Assembly (NCBI GenBank): GCA_947458745.1
Contig: CANGYQ010000004.1
Span: 1-64,000, forward strand
From: Bryobacteraceae bacterium
GTDB taxonomy: Bacteria; Acidobacteriota; Terriglobia; Bryobacterales; Bryobacteraceae
Length of the DNA stretch: 64,000 bases
Reading direction: 5' to 3'
Both the position numbers and the translations under genes were made by a program. Of this stretch, positions 1-7,435 are shown piece by piece (the stretch's first letter is position 1; the number at the start of each line of letters is the position of its first letter). The notes beneath the pieces were generated by a model that saw nothing but the letters and a program-made list of their open reading frames with translations, was not told the DNA's origin and made no database searches.

Positions 1-27
1 GATCACGGTAGTCAATAGTTTTTTCAT
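1..27 (-). CDS. small secreted peptide gene, copy 2 (cut by window edge)
   Basis: Only the first nine codons lie in the window. They read MKKLLTTVI, almost the same as the start of the peptide gene at 90-206 (MIKKLLTTVI), and at the DNA level the two starts are near-identical over about 25 bases. A purine-rich Shine-Dalgarno-like stretch (AGGGGAGA) lies about 8 bases upstream on the minus strand. It follows copy 1 on the same strand with about 60 bases between stop and start, so the two probably share a transcript. The rest of the gene is outside the window, so its length and mature part are unknown. Confidence 0.5.
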
Positions 28-89
28 GATGTTTGGTCTCCCCTAATGATTTTGGGTCTGAACTTCTGGCTCTTGCTCTGGCTCCGCCT

Positions 90-206
90 CTAGGGGTTGT
101 CCCGCGGGCACGGCAGGCAGCGGGGCAACGGAGCGTCCGCTGCCGGAATGGCGACCGCGCTGAACAGCAGCGCGAAGATCACGGTGGTCAATAGTTTCTT
201 GATCAT
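90..206 (-). CDS. small secreted Cys-containing peptide, 38 aa
   Basis: A 38-codon gene with a clear Sec-type signal: MIKK, then a hydrophobic core (LLTTVIFALLFSAVAI) and small residues PAADA suitable for signal peptidase I. The predicted mature part is only about 13-15 residues and ends PLPRCLPCPRDNP, with a CxxC pair. Translation is supported by a strong AAAGGAGG site 7-8 bases before the ATG. A second gene with the same signal-peptide start follows downstream at 27-1. I do not recognise the family. A secreted signal, bacteriocin-like peptide or metal-binding peptide are all possible; none is shown by sequence. Confidence 0.6.
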   Translation of the reverse strand: MIKKLLTTVIFALLFSAVAIPAADAPLPRCLPCPRDNP

Positions 207-582
207 GGAAAACCCTCCTTTGGGTTACTGGCTATGGTAAAACCGAGGCGGTGGCGTTGGCGACTCACAAATGTATTCGGCCTGTTTGACGATGGTTTGG
301 AGCTTCAACATCTGGCCCCTGCTTTTCGATATACAGAAATCAGCCCCCACTGCCAATTCCAGGTTGGCGGGGGGGTGGCGATGGCGTCAACCAGCTCGCG
401 GCTACCCGATGGGGCTAAATGGAACGGCTCTGCAGCCTGCGGGGAAGGCCTTAAATCAGCAATACTTGCGTTCTGTTCGGCTTTTGGAACACCATATTGT
501 CAGTCCCAACAGCGTCCGATCTGGCAGGATGAATTCAAACTCGAAATTGTTGTAAACTTCGGATTCTGCCCGAGACGAATTG
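207..582. other. 376-base stretch without a recognisable gene
   Basis: Open frames exist on both strands (for example plus 234-710) but their translations show no recognisable motif and atypical composition. The minus-strand part nearest 207 must hold the promoter and leader of the small peptide gene. A GTTC-N8-GAAC arrangement occurs at 475-490, but its spacer differs from the better palindromes at 1,909 and 25,183. Confidence 0.4.
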
Positions 583-1050
583 ATGGAAACAGTCCGCCAC
601 TCCACCACCTGGGATCGCTCAGCCAGCGCCAGTCTTTGGCTGCGCACTCTAGCGCAGATTCCGTCGTTGTTTGGCCGCTTAGCATACCTGTCGTCGCTGA
701 GGGACAGTAACTCTGATTCCTATCAGCATCACGGGCTGGCCATGGTTTTCGGCGAGGCCGAAGCCAATCAGGCGTTGCGAGAGAGTCACGAGAAGGCCTT
801 CGCGGAATGGTTGATGTACGGCCTGGAGCAGCAGAAAGCCGACCTGGATCTTTATTTGTCCACCCTCGATACGCCGAAGCGGCTGCTACTGGAAAGTTGG
901 CAGCGCCTGACGCCCTACCAGAACCTGGTTCCGTCGCGGGCCGAGAGCGCGCAGAGGAGCCTGTACCTATCAGATCTGGAGACGCTGCTGAGGTTGCTCA
1001 GGAACGAGTACGGCGCGGCTCCACATCCAACTGCATCGCGACGCCGATAA
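583..1050 (+). CDS. conserved hypothetical protein, 155 aa
   Basis: Soluble, mainly helical protein. Its charged central part (around residues 50-95: FGEAEANQALRESHEKAF, then EQQKADLDLYLSTLD) looks like a real conserved protein and resembles a short family I associate with Solibacter-type Acidobacteria, but I cannot name a function. The ATG at 583 is preferred; a TTG one codon upstream (580) is possible. The gene runs toward the regulator on the opposite strand and overlaps its 3' end by 53 bases. No signal peptide or membrane segment is visible. Confidence 0.7.
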   Translation: METVRHSTTWDRSASASLWLRTLAQIPSLFGRLAYLSSLRDSNSDSYQHHGLAMVFGEAEANQALRESHEKAFAEWLMYGLEQQKADLDLYLSTLDTPKRLLLESWQRLTPYQNLVPSRAESAQRSLYLSDLETLLRLLRNEYGAAPHPTASRRR

Positions 1051-1774
1051 CCTGGCCAATCACATCCACCGCTTCGACGGGATAGACCGAAGGCGGGACG
1101 GTGGAGGAGGGGTGGGGTTGCAGAATCAGGTTTCTGTCGGAAATACTGCACCAGCCACAGGCATATCCACCCTCGTGTTCGAGGAAATAGATGGGCCGTT
1201 CGTACTCGTTGTTCCATCCACCTTGAACGACTTTCTTTTTTGTTTCATCCACCATGATCAGTGCCCCCGGCAGCAGGATCGGATACATCGACCAATCCTC
1301 CGATCCGATAAAGGCGTAGCGGCGGTTCTTCAGGTCCAACCCCTCCAGCAGCATCAACGGCAGCTTTCCCCAACGCTGGATCAAGCGGCTGACGTAGGTG
1401 GTTTTGCGCAGGTCAAGCCCTGGGTCAAGGGCCAACGGCACCTGGATGTCGCCGTGACCGGCGGTGGTGAAATCGATCGGATGCGTGTTGGGGACTTCCA
1501 GCGTGGCGGCGTCGGCGGCTAGGCGGGTGACGTTAACCCCATACCAATCAAGTACATCAAGAATGTTCAGGCCGTAGATGGCGCAAAGACTGTAGAGCTT
1601 GTAGATGCTGGGGACGGTCCCCTTGTTCTCAATGTCTGACAGCCGACTGAGTGCAATGACGAAATCTTCATTGCCATGTTTTTCGCGGATGCGCTGGCTA
1701 TAGACTTCAACGTCCCGGTAACGCAGATTGAGGCCCTCGCGGGCCCGCTTGAATTTTTGACCGGGCTCCTCCAT
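998..1774 (-). CDS. XRE-family regulator with S24/LexA-like C-terminal domain
   Basis: DNA-binding regulator of 258 residues. Residues 1-80 form an XRE-type helix-turn-helix region (LSRLSDIENKGTVPSIYKLY). The C-terminal half carries a stretch like the S24/LexA peptidase fold (WSMYPILLPGALIMVD, residues 161-176), with Ser162 at the place of the usual catalytic serine; whether it self-cleaves is unknown. It is divergent from ubiX, and the 169-base gap between them holds a 24-base inverted repeat at 1,909-1,932. Autoregulation or control of ubiX from that site is inference. Its 3' end overlaps the convergent hypothetical gene. Confidence 0.8.
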   Translation of the reverse strand: MEEPGQKFKRAREGLNLRYRDVEVYSQRIREKHGNEDFVIALSRLSDIENKGTVPSIYKLYSLCAIYGLNILDVLDWYGVNVTRLAADAATLEVPNTHPIDFTTAGHGDIQVPLALDPGLDLRKTTYVSRLIQRWGKLPLMLLEGLDLKNRRYAFIGSEDWSMYPILLPGALIMVDETKKKVVQGGWNNEYERPIYFLEHEGGYACGWCSISDRNLILQPHPSSTVPPSVYPVEAVDVIGQVIGVAMQLDVEPRRTRS

Positions 1775-1908
1775 GATAATGGCACGTCCGCCTATTCGAG
1801 GGGATTAAACCCGCTAGGCGCGGGCGTCTAAGAATATAAAATAAATCGTGTCCTGATTCCGAATTATATCGGCCCCACCAGCCCAGAGCAAGGAGGTATA
1901 TCCTTCTG

Positions 1909-1932
1909 CTCTGTTCCGAAATCAGAACAGAG
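1909..1932. promoter_or_regulatory. inverted repeat in the XRE/ubiX divergent region
   Basis: Arms CTCTGTTC and GAACAGAG (8 bases each) are separated by CGAAATCA. The core TGTTCyGAAwTCAGAACA is shared with the perfect palindrome at 25,183-25,204. It ends 11 bases before the TTG start of ubiX. This looks like a dimeric repressor operator; the adjacent XRE/S24-like regulator is the obvious candidate, which is inference. Confidence 0.5.
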
Positions 1933-1943
1933 AGCGAGAGAGT

Positions 1944-2507
1944 TTGCGAATCGTCGTTGGAATATCGGGAGCCAGTGGTTCAATTTATGGTTACCGCCTG
2001 CTCGAAAAACTCCGCCTGAGGTCGGGAATTGAGTCCCATTTGATCCTGACGCGTAGCGGTGAAAAGACAGCGTACCTTGAAATGGGCAAACTGGCCGCGG
2101 ACTTCAAGGCGCTGGCCGACTACTCCTATTCACTTGAGGATATAGGCTGCCGGTTGGCGAGTGGTAGTTTTCAGACCGATGCCATGGTGGTGGCACCGTG
2201 TTCGATTCACAGCATGTCGGCGATTGCCACCGGCATCACCTCCAACCTGCTCACCCGCGCCGCGGACGTGACGCTGAAGGAGCGCCGGAAACTGGTGCTG
2301 ATGGTCCGCGAAATGCCGTTCCACCTGGGCCACTTGCGCAACATGACCGCGCTGGCCGAAATGGGCGCGATCATCGCCCCGCCGGTACCGGGTTTCTACA
2401 GCAAACCGGAATCTGTGCTGGACTTGGTGGATCACTGTGTTGACCGGGTGATGGACCTGATTGGCGTCCCGGCCGATGATGCCAAGCGGTGGGAGGGTAC
2501 ACGATGA
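1944..2507 (+). CDS. ubiX: UbiX/Pad1 family flavin prenyltransferase
   Basis: Makes prenylated FMN, the cofactor of UbiD-type decarboxylases, from FMN and dimethylallyl phosphate. Visible family features: N-terminal GISGASGSIYG FMN-binding loop, a SIHSMSAIATG segment, and REMPFHLGHLRNM, matching the RExPL..HLRNM signature. The length of 187 residues is typical. The start is a TTG, since the N-terminal MRIVVGISGASG fits the family start. No ubiD gene is adjacent. The stop overlaps the next start by 4 bases (ATGA), so translation with prephenate dehydratase is probably coupled. Confidence 0.9.
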   Translation: MRIVVGISGASGSIYGYRLLEKLRLRSGIESHLILTRSGEKTAYLEMGKLAADFKALADYSYSLEDIGCRLASGSFQTDAMVVAPCSIHSMSAIATGITSNLLTRAADVTLKERRKLVLMVREMPFHLGHLRNMTALAEMGAIIAPPVPGFYSKPESVLDLVDHCVDRVMDLIGVPADDAKRWEGTR

Positions 2508-3349
2508 AGAAGAAGCCGGCCAAAGAGATCATCGCCTTTCAGGGAGAGCCCGGGGCGTTCAGCCAGATCGCCATCCGCCAGTTTTTGCCGGAGGCGGAAA
2601 TCCTGCCATGCGAACGGTTTGAGCAGGTATATATCGCCTTGCGCGACGGCCAGGCGACCGGCGCGGCGATCCCGATGGAGAACACGCTGCACGGGTCAGT
2701 GCATGAGAACTACGACCATCTGCTGAACTTTGACGTGCGCATTGTGGCCGAGACCAGCGTCCGGATTGTCCACAACCTGATTGTCGTGCCGGGCGTCAAG
2801 TTTTCCGATATCCGGCAGGTCTATTCGCATCCGGTGGCGCTGAACCAGTGCCTGAAGTTCTTCTCAAGCCATCCGGAGCTGACCAAGCAGACCTTTTATG
2901 ACACCGCCGGCAGCGTCAAGATGATCATGGCGGAAGGCCGGCGGGATGCGGGGTCCATCGCCTCCGCAGTGGCGGCGGAGATCTACGGTGCACGGATCCT
3001 GAAGCGGTCGATTGAAGATGACCGGGAGAACCATACCCGCTTCTTCCTGCTCCGGCGCCCGGAGTTCAAGGCGGCGCCCGCCGACGGTCCGTACAAGACG
3101 TCGCTGGTGATGACGGTGAAGAACGTGCCCGGATCGCTATTCCGGGCGTTGGGGGCGCTGGCGCTGCGGGATATCTCGTTATCGAAGATCGAGTCCCGTC
3201 CGCGCCGCGGTACGCCCTGGGAATATCTGTTCTATCTCGACTTTGCCGGACACACAGATGAACCGCGGGTACGCAATGCCATTGGCCACCTGGAAGAGAT
3301 GGCCGGCATGTTGAGGGTCCTGGGCAGCTATCCGGCGGCGCGCCGATAG
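2504..3349 (+). CDS. pheA: prephenate dehydratase
   Basis: Converts prephenate to phenylpyruvate in phenylalanine synthesis. The catalytic part starts IAFQGEPGAFSQIA and contains the IPMENTLHGSV segment and the conserved Thr-Arg-Phe (NHTRFFLL). A C-terminal ACT domain (from about residue 195, with PGSLFRALGAL and the ESRP motif) normally binds phenylalanine for feedback inhibition. There is no chorismate mutase domain. Length of 281 residues fits the monofunctional type. The ATG at 2,504 overlaps the ubiX stop and has GGGAGGG upstream. Confidence 0.93.
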   Translation: MKKKPAKEIIAFQGEPGAFSQIAIRQFLPEAEILPCERFEQVYIALRDGQATGAAIPMENTLHGSVHENYDHLLNFDVRIVAETSVRIVHNLIVVPGVKFSDIRQVYSHPVALNQCLKFFSSHPELTKQTFYDTAGSVKMIMAEGRRDAGSIASAVAAEIYGARILKRSIEDDRENHTRFFLLRRPEFKAAPADGPYKTSLVMTVKNVPGSLFRALGALALRDISLSKIESRPRRGTPWEYLFYLDFAGHTDEPRVRNAIGHLEEMAGMLRVLGSYPAARR

Positions 3350-3433
3350 CCGCAGGCGCCGGTCGCTGCTATCATCCGCTTGAGCAGGCGCTGCAACTGG
3401 CGGCGGCGATGGTGCGTCTAGAGCTTAGGTAGT

Positions 3434-3454
3434 CCGCAACCGTCGAGGTTGCGG
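3434..3454 (+). repeat. hairpin upstream of the VWFA gene
   Basis: Perfect inverted repeat CCGCAACC - GTCGA - GGTTGCGG, 26 bases before the ATG at 3,480. No T-run follows, so it is not a standard terminator. It could be a leader structure or an operator. Confidence 0.4.
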
Positions 3455-3479
3455 CGGGTTCAATTCCGAAGAGGTAGCT

Positions 3480-4970
3480 ATGCGTTCATGGATTTGGCTG
3501 GTTCCCGTGCTGCTGGTGGCCGCTGATGACGACAAGGCGGTTTTCCGGAGCGACCTCTCCCTGGTCCGTGTCGATACGCAGGTGCTGGACCGCGATGGCC
3601 GGGCGATCACCGGCCTGAAGATTACCGACTTTGCTCTGCGTGAGCAAGGTAAGCCGCTACCCATCCGCAACTTCGCGCGTGAGGACATGGCGGTGGATCT
3701 GTTGTTTCTGCTGGACGTCAGCGCCAGCATGCGCCCGCACGTCGAGCGGATTGCCGCGGCGGCGCGCCAGGCGATGGGCGTTTTGGGAGCCGAAGACCGG
3801 GTGGCCATCATGGTCTTTGACCGCGCCACGCGCATCCGTATGCCCTTCAAGGCCGGCCTGGAGCAGGTGGAAGCCGGCTTTGACGGCGTGCTGCGGCAGG
3901 AGAACTTTCGCGGCGGCACCGACATTACGTTGGGGCTGATCCAAGCGGCGAACTACGTCAAGAAGAATGCCCGCCCGGATGCCCGGCGCGCGATCGTGAT
4001 CCTGACGGACGACCAAACAGAGTTTCACCGCGATGATGAGGGCGTGTTGATGGCACTGGAGCGCGCCGACGCCGTCCTGAGTGCTCTGCTGGCACCCAAT
4101 GCCATGAATCAGTCCAACTTCCCGGGTGGGGGTGGCTATCCCGGGGGCGGCGGTCCTGGCGCAGGCTCCGGCTGGCCCGGTGGACAGCAGCGCCGCGGTG
4201 GTGGCCTTGGTGGAGCCCTGGGCGGCATCATCCTGGGCGGCGGCGTTGGCTTCCCCGGGGGCGGCCGCAATGGTGGGCCCTATCCCAATGGCCGCAATGG
4301 TGGCCAGTACCCAGGTGGTGGCTATCCGGACCCCAACGACCCCAGTATCGGGCAGTATCCGACGGGACGCAACGGCGGACCAGTGATTGTCGGCAATTCA
4401 AGGACCCGGTCCGCCGGTACGGCGGAAATTGCCGAAGCATCCGGTGGGGACAGCTTGCCCGTGCAGGACGCCTCTTCTTTGCTGGACACGCTCACGCGGA
4501 TCCGCAAGCGTTACGCGGTTTATTTCGCCCAGCCCGCCGACGCCCGGCCCGGGCAGGAACGGAGCATTGAGCTGACATTGGCTGACTCCGCTCGCCGCCG
4601 TTACCCCGAAGCGGATCTGCGCTACCGCCGCACCTACCGTCCGGAAATCGCCTCTACCTCCAGCCCAGTGGAAACCTCGTCTGGCGCGCCGCCTGTCTCA
4701 ACGGATGATGAGGAGACGGCTCCGGCGGCAACACGAAGCCCACGGACAGCGCCAGGCGCAAGCACAGAGGAGGAGCCAGCGGCACCCGCGATCCGCCGGA
4801 CACGACGCCCCGCCGTGGATGACACCAGCCGGGGCCAGAGTCCGATGTCCACCGGAGCCAACGGTCCGGAATCCGCCACACCCACGAAGGGCGGTTGGCG
4901 CCGTATTTCCGAGAAAGCTCCCAGCGATACGGCGGTACCGGTGGTGAAGAAGTCAGGCAGTAATCCTTAA
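3480..4970 (+). CDS. secreted VWFA-domain protein of the acidobacterial type
   Basis: A short signal peptide (MRSWIWLVPVLLVAA) is followed by the beta-rich N-terminal part of the acidobacterial VWFA-related family and a von Willebrand A domain with a complete MIDAS motif (LLDVSASM, about residues 77-84) and a later LTDD segment. Between residues about 212 and 304 the domain is interrupted by a Gly/Pro/Tyr/Asn-rich low-complexity stretch. The C-terminal 120 residues are Pro/Ser/Thr-rich. Probably a periplasmic or surface protein binding a partner via a metal ion; the partner is unknown. It converges on cheB with 33 bases between. Confidence 0.85.
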   Translation: MRSWIWLVPVLLVAADDDKAVFRSDLSLVRVDTQVLDRDGRAITGLKITDFALREQGKPLPIRNFAREDMAVDLLFLLDVSASMRPHVERIAAAARQAMGVLGAEDRVAIMVFDRATRIRMPFKAGLEQVEAGFDGVLRQENFRGGTDITLGLIQAANYVKKNARPDARRAIVILTDDQTEFHRDDEGVLMALERADAVLSALLAPNAMNQSNFPGGGGYPGGGGPGAGSGWPGGQQRRGGGLGGALGGIILGGGVGFPGGGRNGGPYPNGRNGGQYPGGGYPDPNDPSIGQYPTGRNGGPVIVGNSRTRSAGTAEIAEASGGDSLPVQDASSLLDTLTRIRKRYAVYFAQPADARPGQERSIELTLADSARRRYPEADLRYRRTYRPEIASTSSPVETSSGAPPVSTDDEETAPAATRSPRTAPGASTEEEPAAPAIRRTRRPAVDDTSRGQSPMSTGANGPESATPTKGGWRRISEKAPSDTAVPVVKKSGSNP

Positions 4971-5003
4971 ACAGGGGCGACGATGGAAGACTGCGGTCGG
5001 GAG

Positions 5004-6095
5004 TTAGTGGTGGGGGACCAGATCCGGGCGGTGAACATCCGCGCGTTGGGGTGAACTCTTGCCCGAATGGGTGGAGTCGATCCGTAACCGGCGCAACACA
5101 TCGCTGGCAATCTGGGGCAGCCCTAACACGGCTTTCGCTGCACCCTGACGGATGGCCTCGGCCGGCATGCCGAACACCACCGATGTGGCCTCGTCCTGCG
5201 CGATCGTCATGGCACCGGCTTCGCGCATCCGCAGTAGACCTGCCGCGCCATCAGCGCCCATGCCGGTGAGCAACACGCCCAGTGATTGAGCTCCCACGGT
5301 CTTGGCCACCGACGCAAACATCACATCCACCGACGGCCGCTGATAGCAGACCCGCGGGCCATTGCTTAAGCTGACACGGGCCAGGCTGCGCATCACCATG
5401 TGTAAGTCTCCGGGGGCTACCAGTGCGCGGCCCGGTCGGATTTCGTCGTTCTCTTCGGCTTCCTTCACTTCCATGGCGCAAATGCTGTTCAAGCGTTCAG
5501 CAAAGGCGCGCGAGAAAGACGCCGGCAAGTGTTGCGACACCAGCACCGGAGGAGCATTGCGGGGAAACTGGCGCAGAACGGTGGCAATCGCTTCCGTGCC
5601 ACCCGTAGACGCCCCAATGGCAACGATGTGGTTGGCGAAATGCGCCTCTTCGGCTGCCACCGGAGCCGGAGCCACGGCCTGGTTGAAGCGCTTCACGTGG
5701 CTGGCGGCTCGGAGCTTGTTCGCCAAAGTGGCCGCCAAGTCGCCTACGGACAACGGCCCGGAGGGTTTGGCCAGCACTTCCACCGCACCCGCATCCAGCG
5801 CGGCCAGCGCTGCCTGACAACCAGCTTGGCCCAGTGAACTTATGATTACCACCGGCATCGGGTGATACCGCATCACCTTGCGCAGAAAGGTCAGCCCGTC
5901 CATGCGGGGCATCTCGATGTCCAAGGTCATGACATCGGGCTTCAGCTCCAGCAACTTGTCCCGCGCGATGAAGGGGTCCGCGGCAGTGCCCACCACTTCC
6001 AGATCGGGCTCATGCGCCAAGGCATCGCTCAGCAGCCGCCGTACCAGTGCGGAATCATCCACAATCAGGACACGGGTTGGGCGGGGCTTGCTCAT
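5004..6095 (-). CDS. cheB: chemotaxis protein-glutamate methylesterase CheB
   Basis: Removes methyl groups from, and can deamidate, chemoreceptor glutamates. Receiver domain (1-125) with acidic pair Asp13-Asp14 and phospho-acceptor Asp59 (TLDIEMP). Catalytic methylesterase domain from about 155 with the Ser-His-Asp triad at Ser163 (GASTGG), His189 (SQHLP) and Asp282 (GMGADG). Length of 363 is normal. It is the last gene of the minus-strand chemotaxis operon, and its ATG overlaps the cheX stop by 4 bases. Confidence 0.95.
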   Translation of the reverse strand: MSKPRPTRVLIVDDSALVRRLLSDALAHEPDLEVVGTAADPFIARDKLLELKPDVMTLDIEMPRMDGLTFLRKVMRYHPMPVVIISSLGQAGCQAALAALDAGAVEVLAKPSGPLSVGDLAATLANKLRAASHVKRFNQAVAPAPVAAEEAHFANHIVAIGASTGGTEAIATVLRQFPRNAPPVLVSQHLPASFSRAFAERLNSICAMEVKEAEENDEIRPGRALVAPGDLHMVMRSLARVSLSNGPRVCYQRPSVDVMFASVAKTVGAQSLGVLLTGMGADGAAGLLRMREAGAMTIAQDEATSVVFGMPAEAIRQGAAKAVLGLPQIASDVLRRLRIDSTHSGKSSPQRADVHRPDLVPHH

Positions 6096-6547
6096 GCGAC
6101 GGGGCCAAGCCGGAGCGTGGCTTGGAGGGTGCCCTCTTCTAGTTCCAAAGCGACGCGATGTCCGCCTGCGGGGAGCATCGCCAAGGCATAAGGGCTGGAG
6201 AGGTTAAAGATGCCGTTGCGGTTCAACCGGCTCAGCGCCGCGCCGCACAGGATGTTCGACAACTCGCTCAGCACTTCAGCCATCTGGTCGGCATCGGCGT
6301 CTCCATCCAAACCGGCGAAGTTGGCCGCCAGCACTGCGGCCGCGTCCTCGGTCATGCCCATTGCGAACTCGCCTTCCCAGGTGCCGGAAAAGCTGATGGC
6401 ATAGCGATGATAGGGATGGTCCAGCTCTTCGGCGGGCCCCAACACGCCGCAATAGAACATGCTCTCCAGCACTTCCACCGAACACTCCATCAGGGTGTTC
6501 TTGATCTCCGCGGCCGCCAGCCCGTAGTCGGTTTCTGTGAGCGTCAT
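6092..6547 (-). CDS. cheX: CheX-type CheY-P phosphatase / CheC-like protein
   Basis: Predicted to dephosphorylate CheY. The 151-residue protein has the single helix characteristic of CheX, with the catalytic E-x-x-N motif in LSELSNILCGAAL. It sits directly between cheY and cheB, with 12 bases to cheY and a 4-base ATGA overlap with cheB. No cheZ is visible, so this protein and the second CheX at 13,575 probably supply signal termination. Confidence 0.85.
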   Translation of the reverse strand: MTLTETDYGLAAAEIKNTLMECSVEVLESMFYCGVLGPAEELDHPYHRYAISFSGTWEGEFAMGMTEDAAAVLAANFAGLDGDADADQMAEVLSELSNILCGAALSRLNRNGIFNLSSPYALAMLPAGGHRVALELEEGTLQATLRLGPVA

Positions 6548-6559
6548 AACTTAGTCCAC

Positions 6560-6943
6560 CTACTGCCCAATCTCCATCACGCGCTCCAGTTCGTTGCGGA
6601 GCAACGCGGGCTGGAAAGGCTTCACCACATACCCGCGCGCGCCCAGTTCCATCATCTGGTGCATGCGCGCATCCGTGGCGTCGGTTGAGACGACCACCAC
6701 CGGAATCCGTTTCAGCATGCCGTTGCCGGCCATCTCGCGCAGTAATTCCTCGCCCGTCATGATGGGCATGTTGACGTCCGTCAGCACAAGATCCACCGGC
6801 TTGGCCCGCAGTATCTCGAGTGCCTCAGCACCATCGGAAGCCTGCGCCAACGACGCGATATCGAAGCCCGACATCTCGATGACCCGGGTGATCATCTTGC
6901 GCATTGCCGGCGAATCGTCCACCACCAACAAATGGGTGCTCAT
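6560..6943 (-). CDS. cheY: CheY-like single-domain response regulator
   Basis: A 127-residue receiver domain with no output domain. Conserved residues: Asp9-Asp10 (VVDDS), phospho-acceptor Asp56 (LTDVNMP), Ser86 in the switch position and Lys108 (KPF). In the chemotaxis operon it is the expected output regulator phosphorylated by CheA. No flagellar genes are in the window, so whether it acts on a flagellar switch or on type IV pili or another output is open. The start overlaps the cheD stop (ATGA). Confidence 0.92.
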   Translation of the reverse strand: MSTHLLVVDDSPAMRKMITRVIEMSGFDIASLAQASDGAEALEILRAKPVDLVLTDVNMPIMTGEELLREMAGNGMLKRIPVVVVSTDATDARMHQMMELGARGYVVKPFQPALLRNELERVMEIGQ

Positions 6944-7431
6944 TGCGTACCTCCCCGGGACTGCACTTCTTTCAACGAAACCTTACCTGTGCCCACTTCC
7001 AACATGATGCTGCGCGACACCGTGCCCCCCAGCTCCTCACCTTGGATCATGACGCCCGCCTTCCACAGCAGCTTCTTGACGGCCAGGGCGTTGCGCTTGC
7101 CGATGTTGAACGTGGCGCTACCTTCAATCATCTGAGCACCGCCAGCCACTTTCACCTGCAGCCGCTTTTTATCCGCCCCCAGGTTGGACAGCTTTTCGAA
7201 CATCAGGCGCACGCCGGTATCGGCGAACATGAATGGCTGGCGGCCGGCCTTTTCCGGATCCAGCGACGACTCCGGCAACATAAAGTGCAGCAGCCCACCA
7301 ATATGGCCCACCGGGTCATGAACGGTGATCGCCACACAGGAGCCCAGAGCGTAAGTCACCAGAGTGTCGCCCATGTTATTCGAAAAGCCGCAGTCTCCGA
7401 CGCCGACCACGACGGACTGAGTGGTAGCCAT
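6940..7431 (-). CDS. cheD: chemoreceptor glutamine deamidase CheD
   Basis: Deamidates chemoreceptor glutamines and, in known systems, works with CheC-family phosphatases. The catalytic Cys32 (YALGSCVAI) and His48 (LLHFMLP) are present, as are the GGAQM and FNIGKRN segments. Length of 163 is normal. It lies between cheR (4-base gap) and cheY (4-base overlap). A possible substrate region is visible in the MCP of this operon ([14 protein letters not shown]). Confidence 0.93.
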   Translation of the reverse strand: MATTQSVVVGVGDCGFSNNMGDTLVTYALGSCVAITVHDPVGHIGGLLHFMLPESSLDPEKAGRQPFMFADTGVRLMFEKLSNLGADKKRLQVKVAGGAQMIEGSATFNIGKRNALAVKKLLWKAGVMIQGEELGGTVSRSIMLEVGTGKVSLKEVQSRGGTQ

Positions 7432-7435
7432 ATGT

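Noticed and set aside
475-490. third copy of the GTTC-N8-GAAC motif
   Set aside because: Only the 5-base arms match; the spacer GGCTTTTG is neither symmetric nor like the other two.
234-710. plus-strand reading frame of 158 codons
   Set aside because: The translation has no motif, atypical composition, and runs into the better-supported gene at 583 in another frame.
1909-1932. LexA (SOS) box
   Set aside because: The half-sites are GTTC-N8-GAAC, the reverse orientation of the known GAAC-N4-GTTC box.
3434-3470. tRNA-like T-loop (GGGTTCAATTCCG) with a preceding stem
   Set aside because: The bases flanking the loop do not pair as a T-stem, and no acceptor, D- or anticodon arm can be formed around it.
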